Source: Dehalococcoidia bacterium (lineage in GTDB: Bacteria > Chloroflexota > Dehalococcoidia > SZUA-161). Taken from it: DNA of 13,217 bases. Positions 1 to 5,557 of the stretch are shown here, in pieces (within the stretch, counting starts at the first letter, position 1; each line of letters opens with the position of its first letter). Position numbers and translations under genes: made by a program. The stretch lies in NCBI GenBank assembly GCA_030619685.1, contig JAUXAX010000061.1, forward strand, positions 1-13,217. Reading direction: 5' to 3'. Under the pieces are notes generated by a model. The model saw only the letters and a list, made by a program, of their open reading frames with translations. It ran no database searches and was not told where the DNA came from.

Positions 1-328
1 CTGTTATCGGAACTCTAGGTTGATCCTTCTTGTCGGTGCGGCTATAGCCGTAATATGGAATCACTGCTGTGATTCTGCCTGCTGATGCCCGTTTCATAGC
101 ATCGATTATTATCAAGAGTTCCACAAGGTTCTTATTGACCGGCGTGCAGATCGGCTGAACGATGAAGACATCTCGCTCCCGCACGTTCTCCAGCACCCTG
201 ACGAAGATGTTCTCGTTGCTGAATTCGAACACCTCCATTTTGCCCAAGGGGATGCCCAAATAGTCGCAAATCTTCCCCGCCAATTGAGGATGCGCATTGC
301 CACTGAAAACCTTCAACTCGTCGAACAA
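1..328 (-). CDS. prs: Ribose-phosphate pyrophosphokinase (PRPP synthetase), N-terminal 109 residues, C-terminus beyond the left edge
   Basis: Makes PRPP from ribose 5-phosphate and ATP in the cytoplasm, feeding purine, pyrimidine, histidine and NAD synthesis. The visible protein begins LFDELKVFSGNAHPQLA, has FSNEN then VRERDVFIVQP, and then the family's RASAGRITAVIPYYGYSR run followed by TDKKDQPRVPIT. The start is taken as TTG at 328-326: AAGGGGG lies 7 bases upstream and the usual N-terminus (MFDELKVFSGNAHP) fits there. The common ATP-loop motif ARQDRK is SRTDKK here and the usual FSDGE/FSNQE is FSNEN, as remembered for a divergent Prs subfamily. The gene has its own promoter in the 155-bp gap after the P-loop kinase gene. 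About two thirds of the protein, including the PRPP-binding loop, is not visible. Confidence 0.93.
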   Translation of the reverse strand, partial: MFDELKVFSGNAHPQLAGKICDYLGIPLGKMEVFEFSNENIFVRVLENVRERDVFIVQPICTPVNKNLVELLIIIDAMKRASAGRITAVIPYYGYSRTDKKDQPRVPIT

Positions 329-375
329 TTCTATACCCCCTTGCAAGTAATTCTGTGCCCTTTTCCTAACCTCTA

Positions 376-404
376 ACTATAGCATAGAAGAAACTGGGGG
401 GCAA
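376..404 (-). promoter_or_regulatory. Sigma70-type promoter with extended -10, upstream of prs
   Basis: On the minus strand, TTGCCC (404-399) is followed by a 17-base spacer and TATAGT (381-376). TGC directly precedes the -10 hexamer, giving an extended -10. Transcription would begin near 369, about 40 bases before the TTG start of prs. Called by eye from consensus. Confidence 0.55.
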
Positions 405-467
405 TCAAACTCGCTGCGACCTCAATCCGTACATTGAAGGCCCGCTAGTCTGAGGTCTTCAGGGGAC

Positions 468-487
468 TGAACGCTTGTGAGCGTTCA
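468..487 (-). terminator. 8-bp perfect hairpin overlapping the stop codon of the P-loop kinase gene
   Basis: TGAACGCT / AGCGTTCA with a 4-base loop includes the TGA stop of the kinase gene. No T-run follows on the minus strand, so this is a weak candidate for an intrinsic terminator. It may only stabilise the mRNA 3' end, or be chance. Confidence 0.25.
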
Positions 488-1075
488 CCGTTTGGCTTCG
501 CGTACTATCTTACCGATGACTGGGGTGATATCCCTCGAGGTATCAACAACGAAGTAGTTGCGCCGAATCCTCTCCGCCCTCGTCCTCATCCTCTGATAGA
601 CACTCCAATCTGCCTCAGAGGTATCTTCAGGATCAACGCCCCTCGACCGGCCTTGAAGGCGTTGCAGGACCAGTTCCCGGGGAGCTTCCACCTGGACGAC
701 TATGAGCTTCACCTGAAGGCGCTGAGAGATATGGTAGAGGCGCTCCCGATGTTGCCTCACCAGGTTAGTGGCATCGAGGATCACCGTAATCCCACTTCTG
801 AGGAGTTCTTCTATGAGACGATGGCACGCATCGAATAGACGATGGCTCTCCTGCGCGCTGTAGGTTGGTGAGGAAAACAGTTTCTTACGTAGTGCATCGC
901 TTTCAACGATGACGCTAGGTAGCCGCTCCCCCAAGTTGCGACTGAAGTAGGACTTGCCCGTCCCCGGCAAACCGCTGACAACAACGAACACCGGATTGGC
1001 CACAGGTTCGGGAAGTTCTTCCAGCTCCTGCTTCAGCTTTTGCACATCGGTAATAACTTCTTCTACCTCCCGCAC
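485..1075 (-). CDS. P-loop NTPase / small-molecule or polynucleotide kinase-like protein (AAA_33 type)
   Basis: A 196-residue cytoplasmic P-loop protein with kinase-like architecture. The Walker A motif GLPGTGKS is at residues 35-42, an acidic residue in VESD at 57-60, the DATN motif at 101-104 (typical of AAA_33/zeta-toxin/PNK-like kinases) and an arginine-rich lid region at about 139-172. Substrate cannot be told from sequence. The start is GTG at 1075. The only upstream ATG (1083) is in another frame and hits a stop after six codons, and an in-frame TGA lies just upstream of 1075. No convincing Shine-Dalgarno precedes it. The gene sits 148 bp after the PlsY-like gene, separated by an inverted repeat element, and before prs. 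The family call is firm, the function unknown. Confidence 0.85.
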   Translation of the reverse strand: MREVEEVITDVQKLKQELEELPEPVANPVFVVVSGLPGTGKSYFSRNLGERLPSVIVESDALRKKLFSSPTYSAQESHRLFDACHRLIEELLRSGITVILDATNLVRQHRERLYHISQRLQVKLIVVQVEAPRELVLQRLQGRSRGVDPEDTSEADWSVYQRMRTRAERIRRNYFVVDTSRDITPVIGKIVREAKR

Positions 1076-1091
1076 CTCGTCATACCTAAGC

Positions 1092-1216
1092 GTTCAGCCA
1101 CCAGCTTTCAGCTCTGAGCAAATCCCCCTTAGTCCCCCTTTTCTAAAGGGGGACTAAGGGGGATTTTGTGACCTTTTTAATTGAAAAGGCTGAGTGCTGA
1201 TAGCTGATAGCTGAAC
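1092..1216. repeat. Heptamer-ended inverted repeat element, copy 1
   Basis: A 125-bp intergenic element. It starts with four heptamers of type NNNCAGC/TCTGAGC (1092-1119), then a perfect 22-bp inverted repeat with a 3-base loop (1120-1166), then an imperfect AT-rich hairpin (about 1172-1189), and ends with four heptamers of type GCTGANN (1189-1216). The end arrays are inverted copies of each other. A 52-bp core (1144-1195) matches 5472-5523 in inverse orientation at 51 of 52 positions. It has no coding capacity. It resembles a MITE- or REP-like dispersed element and lies between the PlsY-like and kinase genes. Confidence 0.85.
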
Positions 1217-1222
1217 ACTTGT

Positions 1223-1906
1223 CTAGATCCGACTTCTATCGAACAGGAATTTATTCAGCAGCATGCTCCTCTTGCCTGTAGGTTGCCGCAGGTGCTCCCT
1301 CAATCCATCAGTTACCCTTCTCAGCATGATCAGCAGGAAAAGGCCCACAAAAGCGATGATCATTCCCAGAGGCCGGCCCCACCCCCAGGCAGCCAGGGAC
1401 AATACCGCAAATCCCCCAGCCATTCCCAGCGGCAAACTGAGGCTTGGAGGCCCGCCAAACTTCAGCCGCTCATCCAAAGATTGGTCTCGTTTCCGGAGCC
1501 GAGGCACTGTTCTCACGAAGAATCCTGTTGATATCGGCACCAAAGCAATGAGCATTGAAGCTGGATCCACAGCACCAGACATAGCCAGTCCTGTGCTATT
1601 GCCCTTCTCCCCTTCGAACTTCATAAAGACGGGCCACATCTGTCCCACCACTGCAGCCACCCCAGCGAAGGCAACCCAACCATCCTCGAAGCCCACAGCT
1701 CGAGCAACCACGACGGCTATCACTCCCTTGGCAAAATCGAAGACAACCCCAATGAAACCCGGGGCACGCCCCACATCTCGCCAGAGAGCGATGTGCATGT
1801 CCTCAGACTCTCGCAGATCGACGCCATAAAGTCTCCCCAAGAGGTAGATAAAAGGAAAAGAACCTAGAGCATAGGACCCGACAATTAACCCCAGTTCATT
1901 CCACAC
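1223..1906 (-). CDS. PlsY-like glycerol-3-phosphate acyltransferase family membrane protein, divergent motifs
   Basis: A multi-pass membrane protein of 227 residues, close to PlsY length. PlsY moves the acyl group from acyl phosphate to glycerol 3-phosphate. Family features visible: an N-terminal membrane segment with YALGSFP, VDLR, then FDFAKG and, at about residues 87-106, GQMWPVFMKFEGEKGNSTG. The last corresponds to the PlsY block GHxFPxFxxFxGGKGxAT, but with GH changed to GQ and GGKG to GEKG. The GSGNxGATN block is replaced by ESEDMHIALW. The GTG start at 1906-1904 has GAGGAA 7 bases upstream; a TTG at 1939 lies farther inside degV and lacks this support. It overlaps the DegV gene by 11 bp, implying translational coupling. 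It may be a paralogue with changed or lost activity. Confidence 0.75.
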   Translation of the reverse strand: MWNELGLIVGSYALGSFPFIYLLGRLYGVDLRESEDMHIALWRDVGRAPGFIGVVFDFAKGVIAVVVARAVGFEDGWVAFAGVAAVVGQMWPVFMKFEGEKGNSTGLAMSGAVDPASMLIALVPISTGFFVRTVPRLRKRDQSLDERLKFGGPPSLSLPLGMAGGFAVLSLAAWGWGRPLGMIIAFVGLFLLIMLRRVTDGLREHLRQPTGKRSMLLNKFLFDRSRI

Positions 1907-2768
1907 TGATATCTTCCTCGCTGTAGAAGGCAAGAGCAAGTACGCCAGGGCCAGCCTGAACCCCCATAGTTGGGGCGAAGTCGGTTATGAACAGCTCAGC
2001 ACAGTCAAATTGGGACTCCACCCGTTCCCTCAGCGCCTCTGCCTCCTCAGGCACATTGGCGTGCATCAGGTTGACATGCACAGGCTTTCTCCCCATTCGC
2101 TGTTCCATGATCTGTAATATGCGCTGCACCGCTCTGGGTTTGGTTCGAGCCTTCTCCAACATGCCTATCCCTTCATTGGAAAAAGTGAGGATAGGCTTTA
2201 TTTTTATCATTGCGCCGGCCCAGGCGGCTACTCTAGGGATACGACCAGCCTTCGCCAAATACTCGAGGGTATCCAACACAGCTAGCATATTTACTCTGTG
2301 TATCATGTCTTCAGCCGCGCGAGTCACTTGGGCCAAATCCTTTCCCGAGGCGGCAACTCTGGCCGCCGCCAGCGCCACAAATCCCTCCGCCCCACCCGCA
2401 GTCCTGGAGTCGACCACATTTATGGCAACGTGGGGCAGCTCCCCCTCAGCCATCCGTTTTGCCTGCATCGCCGAATCATACATCATGCTAATATCGGAGC
2501 ATATGGTAACGCAAACAATCCCACTGACGCTGCTACTGAGCTCGCGGTACGCCTCAAGGAAATCTCCCGGGGATGGGGATGTGGTACTGGGCAGGTTTTT
2601 ACTGGTAGCCACAAGTTCGTAGACCTCTTTTGGCGTTATGTCAATGCCATCACGATAGGCATGACCATCGACAACAACACTTATCGGCACAATCTTGATG
2701 GCATACTTCTCCACCAGATCCCTAGGCAGACAAGAAACGCTATCGGTGACAACACCAACCCGCTCGAT
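1896..2768 (-). CDS. DegV family fatty-acid-binding protein (FakB-like)
   Basis: DegV/FakB proteins bind a fatty acid so that FakA can phosphorylate it to acyl phosphate, the substrate of PlsY. Seen: VGVVTDSVSCLP at the N-terminus (TDS at residues 8-10), DGIDITP, TTSPSPGDF at about 62-70, LEYLAKAGRI, IKIKPIL and C-terminal AGPGVLALAFY. The first canonical start (GTG at 2714) would remove the conserved TDS segment. Reading upstream in frame finds no ATG, GTG or TTG. GGAGGG (2780-2775) lies 6 bases before ATC at 2768-2766, so ATC is the proposed start, giving 290 residues. Changes from the usual motifs: SMMY in place of SGTY and GVQAGPG in place of GxHxGPG. It overlaps the PlsY-like gene, and a second DegV remnant lies just upstream. 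Confidence 0.85.
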   Translation of the reverse strand: MERVGVVTDSVSCLPRDLVEKYAIKIVPISVVVDGHAYRDGIDITPKEVYELVATSKNLPSTTSPSPGDFLEAYRELSSSVSGIVCVTICSDISMMYDSAMQAKRMAEGELPHVAINVVDSRTAGGAEGFVALAAARVAASGKDLAQVTRAAEDMIHRVNMLAVLDTLEYLAKAGRIPRVAAWAGAMIKIKPILTFSNEGIGMLEKARTKPRAVQRILQIMEQRMGRKPVHVNLMHANVPEEAEALRERVESQFDCAELFITDFAPTMGVQAGPGVLALAFYSEEDISVE

Positions 2769-2774
2769 GACTAT

Positions 2775-2780
2775 CCCTCC
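2775..2780 (-). promoter_or_regulatory. Ribosome binding site of the DegV gene
   Basis: GGAGGG on the minus strand, 6 bases before the in-frame ATC at 2768. It is the main evidence that translation begins near 2768, with the TDS motif included, and not at the downstream GTG. Confidence 0.6.
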
Positions 2781-2801
2781 ACGCTCCGAATTTTGCAGCA
2801 G

Positions 2802-2984
2802 CTACTGTGCTGGAGCCTCAGTATAAAAGGCGATTCCAAGTGAACCCGGACCCGTGTGAGCACCGATTACAGGAGTGAAGACCCATCGCTGCCCATTGGG
2901 CACAATTGTACCAACAAAGTATGAGTAGCGCAACCATTCGACAGGAGACCTTGCCCGTGAATCCCCATTCAAAAGGCTCACCAC
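2802..2984 (-). pseudogene. C-terminal remnant of a second DegV family gene
   Basis: The last 24 residues of this 60-codon frame read TPVIGAHTGPGSLGIAFYTE plus a short tail, a clear DegV C-terminal block (usual form TPVxGxHxGPGxLGIAFY). Only about 2802-2876 is recognisably DegV. The preceding 36 residues do not match the family, and the rest of a DegV domain is missing, with repeat sequence beyond about 3000. It ends 33 bp before the proposed start of the intact DegV gene, so a tandem pair probably existed and the upstream member was mostly deleted. It keeps the H-x-GPG histidine that the intact copy lacks. Confidence 0.7.
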
Positions 2985-3021
2985 TTGGATGTTCTTTTAT
3001 GGTAGGTTGAAAAGTCTCTTG

Positions 3022-3106
3022 TGATTCCCCTCCCCTGGCGGGAGGGGATTAAGGGGAGGGGGAATCCACCCTCACCCAACCTCTCCCATCGAGGGAGAGG
3101 AGTTTT
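3022..3106. repeat. GC-rich double-hairpin intergenic repeat
   Basis: Two hairpins in tandem: TCCCCTCCC / GGGAGGGGA (3026-3034 with 3040-3048) and CCTCTCCC / GGGAGAGG with loop ATCGA (3080-3087 with 3093-3100), the latter followed by AGTTTTG. The connecting part AAGGGGAGGGGGAATCC is also G-rich and can pair with the C-rich CACCCTCACCC. This composition is typical of dispersed intergenic repeats in environmental bacterial genomes. It sits between the DegV remnant and the promoter of the Fe-S oxidoreductase gene. Confidence 0.7.
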
Positions 3107-3168
3107 GTGCAAAGCGATGCGAAAGAGTATAACTACTAAATCCACTGATTAAGGTCACCACTTAGGTC

Positions 3169-3197
3169 TTGGCACAGCTAAAGCTTTGTGATAGAAT
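3169..3197 (+). promoter_or_regulatory. Sigma70-type promoter of the Fe-S oxidoreductase gene
   Basis: TTGGCA (3169-3174), a 17-base spacer and TAGAAT (3192-3197), each hexamer 5 of 6 to consensus. Transcription would begin near 3204, giving a leader of about 19 bases that contains AAAGGAGGG before ATG 3223. A TTG start at 3169, which is also in frame, would lie inside this promoter and is rejected. Confidence 0.65.
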
Positions 3198-3222
3198 TCC
3201 CCAGGCACTTAAAGGAGGGATT

Positions 3223-5274
3223 ATGCAGGAGGCGTTCCGTGAGATATTCTTTGAGATACAGAACGGCTGGATAATCTACATTCTGGCCGTTCTTTCAGTA
3301 GTGTACTTGATCTACAGCTTTTACCGTCGCTCCCGTCTCTGGAAGCTGGGACAGAGAGACGACACATTCTCTAATCTCGGCAAGAAAACGAAGGCCTTCA
3401 TTTACAGCGCTACGATCGATGGCATTCTCCACAGGAAGATATTATTCACACACCCGTTTCCCGGGATAATCCATGCTCTTATCTTCTACGGCGCCTTGCT
3501 TCTCCTCTTTGGAACAGCGATGGATGTAATCAGCCACTATATCGTCGAATTCTTGACTGGCAATACCTATCTGGCCATTTCCTTTCTGGCAGACCTCGGC
3601 GGCGTGATGCTCATCATAGGCGTAGTGCTGTCTGCTATAAGGCGATATATCCAGAAACCCGACAGGCTGGACAACATCCCCGCCGATGCCATCGGCCTAT
3701 CTCTGATATTCATCATTGTGGTCACCGGGTTCATACTGGAGGGGCTTCGCATCGCGGTTACAGCGGACAACTATCAATCGCTCGAAGTAGCTTCGCCAGA
3801 TGTAATATGGGGGTGGGCGCAATGGTCCTTCTTGGGCTACGGATTTGCCAGAGCCTTTGAGGGTGGTGCCCATCTACTTGGTTGGTATCAAGCCTTGTGG
3901 TGGTTCCACTCGCTGCTCATATTTGGGGCGATTGTTTATATAGCCCTTGCCTTCCCCAAGCTAACGCACATCGTCGTCGCTCCGGTCAATGCGTTTTTCA
4001 GGTCAACTATGCCCAAGGGTGCGCTCAGAACGATCGAGCTGGAAGAAGCCGAAACGTTCGGCGCCGCCAATATTCAGCACTTCACCTTCAAAGATTTGCT
4101 GGACCTGGATTCCTGCACGCGTTGCGGCCGCTGCCAGGACAACTGTCCCGCCTATCTCAGTGGAAAGCCCCTTTCGCCCAAGAAGGTGATCCAAGACCTT
4201 AAAGCTCTTTTGACCGAAAGGGGGCCAGCTCTGCTTGGTGGCAAAGCGAGCGATAACCCTGGAGACGACGGTCGCCAGATGATCGGAGACGTCATACTGG
4301 AGGACGAGATTTGGGCCTGCACCACTTGCGGTGCCTGCCAGGAACAGTGCCCGGTTTTCATCGAGCCCATCAACAAGATAATAGAGATGCGACGCAATCT
4401 GGTGCTGGAGCAAACTCAGTTTCCTGAGACTGCTATGGGAGCCCTGAGAAGCATGGAACAGAGAGGGCACCCCTGGCGAGGAACCATGGCCACGAGAACG
4501 GATTGGGCGGATGGCCTCAATGTCAAGCAACTATCGGAAGACAGCAACGTGGACGTGCTCTTCTGGGTTGGCTGCACCGCTGCGCTCGAAGAGAGAAACA
4601 TGAACGTTGCCAAAGCCGTAGCGAAGGTGCTCCAGGCAGCGGGTGTTAACTTCGGCATATTGGGCACCGAGGAGACCTGCTGTGGCGAGCCTGCCCGCAG
4701 AATCGGTAACGAATACCTGTTTCAAATGCTCGCCCAGCAGAACATCGAAACCCTTAACGGCTATGGGGTAAAAAAGATCGTTAGCGCTTGCCCTCATTGC
4801 TTCAACACAATCAAGAACGAGTATCCCCAATTCGGGGGCAGCTTTGAGGTCTGGCACCACACCGAGTTCATCGCCGACCTGCTCAAACAGGGGAGATTAA
4901 CTGTCGCCAGGAGCCTCGACAAGAAAACCACATATCATGATTCCTGTTACCTCGGCAGGTACAATGACATATATCAGGCTCCGCGAGAAATCCTGCATGC
5001 AGTCACCGGGGCAAGCCCGGCTGAAATGGAGCACCGAATGAGCAAAGGCTTTTGCTGTGGCGGTGGCGGCGGTAGGATATGGATGGAGGAGCAGATCGGC
5101 AGAAGGATGAGTCAGATTCGCACCGAGGAGGCTATAAAAACCAACGCTGAAGTAGTGGCTTCGGCCTGCCCCTTCTGCATTCAGATGTTCGAAGACGCCA
5201 TCAAGGCGTTGGAGGCAGAGGGAACCCTCAAGGCCATGGATGTGGCTGAGATACTCGCCCAGGCCATCGAGTAA
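3223..5274 (+). CDS. Membrane-anchored HdrD-like Fe-S oxidoreductase (NarI-like cytochrome b + 2x[4Fe-4S] + two CCG domains), probable ETF:menaquinone oxidoreductase type
   Basis: A 683-residue fusion. Residues about 15-250 form a NarI-like membrane domain with several helices and candidate haem histidines (H70, H77, H84, H217, H229). A soluble part follows with two CxxCxxCxxxC 4Fe-4S motifs (C298-C308 and C366-C376). Then come two CCG domains: C451, C486-C487, C523-C526, and C575, C611-C612, C649-C652. Proteins of this build, known from syntrophic and acyl-CoA-oxidising bacteria, are proposed to take electrons from EtfAB and reduce menaquinone. ATG 3223 is chosen because AAAGGAGGG lies just upstream and the promoter ends at 3197. 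No etfAB or acyl-CoA dehydrogenase genes are adjacent, so the electron donor is inferred from family only. All cluster cysteines are present and the gene looks intact and monocistronic. Confidence 0.92.
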   Translation: MQEAFREIFFEIQNGWIIYILAVLSVVYLIYSFYRRSRLWKLGQRDDTFSNLGKKTKAFIYSATIDGILHRKILFTHPFPGIIHALIFYGALLLLFGTAMDVISHYIVEFLTGNTYLAISFLADLGGVMLIIGVVLSAIRRYIQKPDRLDNIPADAIGLSLIFIIVVTGFILEGLRIAVTADNYQSLEVASPDVIWGWAQWSFLGYGFARAFEGGAHLLGWYQALWWFHSLLIFGAIVYIALAFPKLTHIVVAPVNAFFRSTMPKGALRTIELEEAETFGAANIQHFTFKDLLDLDSCTRCGRCQDNCPAYLSGKPLSPKKVIQDLKALLTERGPALLGGKASDNPGDDGRQMIGDVILEDEIWACTTCGACQEQCPVFIEPINKIIEMRRNLVLEQTQFPETAMGALRSMEQRGHPWRGTMATRTDWADGLNVKQLSEDSNVDVLFWVGCTAALEERNMNVAKAVAKVLQAAGVNFGILGTEETCCGEPARRIGNEYLFQMLAQQNIETLNGYGVKKIVSACPHCFNTIKNEYPQFGGSFEVWHHTEFIADLLKQGRLTVARSLDKKTTYHDSCYLGRYNDIYQAPREILHAVTGASPAEMEHRMSKGFCCGGGGGRIWMEEQIGRRMSQIRTEEAIKTNAEVVASACPFCIQMFEDAIKALEAEGTLKAMDVAEILAQAIE

Positions 5275-5276
5275 GG

Positions 5277-5304
5277 GTTCAGCTATCAGTACTCAGCATT
5301 CAGC
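5277..5304. repeat. Four tandem heptamers (NNTCAGC)
   Basis: GTTCAGC TATCAGT ACTCAGC ATTCAGC, beginning 3 bases after the stop of the oxidoreductase gene. It has the same heptamer theme as the ends of the elements at 1092-1216 and 5465-5546. Confidence 0.75.
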
Positions 5305-5313
5305 TTTGGAAAT

Positions 5314-5361
5314 GTTCTAAGTTCTACGTTCTAGGTTAACCTTGAACTTAGAACCTAGAAC
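5314..5361. repeat. 48-bp near-perfect palindrome made of GTTCTAN heptamers
   Basis: The centre is GGTTAACC (5334-5341), and the two 20-base arms pair at 17 of 20 positions. The left arm is built from GTTCTAA, GTTCTAC and GTTCTAG in a 7-base period, and the right arm carries the inverted series. On RNA it would form a long hairpin after the oxidoreductase gene, but no T-run follows, so it is better called a repeat than a terminator. Confidence 0.8.
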
Positions 5362-5407
5362 CCCAAAAACTCGAACAGGGTCGCGGCTTTTGGGTTTCGC
5401 TGAGCAA

Positions 5408-5466
5408 GTAGCGTTGCCACTCCTGTGGCAACGCATTCTTCGTCGTGACAGGAGTCACGACGCTAC
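5408..5466. repeat. Pair of opposed REP-like hairpins (BIME-like)
   Basis: Hairpin 1 (5411-5434) has a 10-bp perfect stem with TCCT loop. Hairpin 2 (5441-5462) has a 9-bp perfect stem with AGGA loop. Read in inverse orientation, hairpin 2 is a copy of hairpin 1: both begin GTAGCGT and share the loop TCCT, and they differ at three stem pairs, each with both bases changed so pairing is kept. GTAGCG and CGCTAC bound the unit. Confidence 0.8.
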
Positions 5467-5546
5467 TCAGTACTCAGCCTTTTCAATTAAAAAGGTCACA
5501 GAATCCCCCTTAGTCCCCCTTTAGGGGGATTTGCTGACGGCTGAAC
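5465..5546. repeat. Heptamer-ended inverted repeat element, copy 2 (opposite orientation, shortened)
   Basis: ACTCAGT ACTCAGC (5465-5478), an AT-rich hairpin, the C-rich arm with a shortened G-rich arm, then GCTGACG GCTGAAC (5533-5546). The 52 bases at 5472-5523 match the inverse of 1144-1195 at 51 positions. Compared with copy 1, the G-rich arm has lost its inner part, and only two heptamers remain at each end. It lies downstream of both flanking convergent genes. Confidence 0.85.
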
Positions 5547-5557
5547 GCCTGCAACTG

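Noticed and set aside
1120..1166. 22-bp perfect inverted repeat as an intrinsic terminator for the DegV-PlsY transcript
   Set aside because: No T-run follows on the minus strand, and a related copy occurs elsewhere, so it is better explained as part of a dispersed element, although it may still weaken read-through.
1263..1829. Plus-strand 188-codon frame
   Set aside because: Antisense to the PlsY-like gene; proline- and serine-rich, no RBS, no family features.
1987..2843. Overlapping plus-strand frames of 211 and 181 codons
   Set aside because: Antisense shadows of the DegV gene, which has clear family motifs on the minus strand.
3169..3222. In-frame TTG start giving an 18-residue longer oxidoreductase
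   Set aside because: The TTG is part of the -35 hexamer of a good promoter, and ATG 3223 has a near-perfect RBS.
4003..4860. Minus-strand frames of 175, 81, 83 and 109 codons
   Set aside because: Shadows within the 683-residue oxidoreductase gene, whose cluster-binding cysteines are all in the plus frame.
5342..5524. 60-codon plus-strand frame
   Set aside because: It consists of the palindrome, REP-like hairpins and the inverted element; repeat DNA with no RBS.
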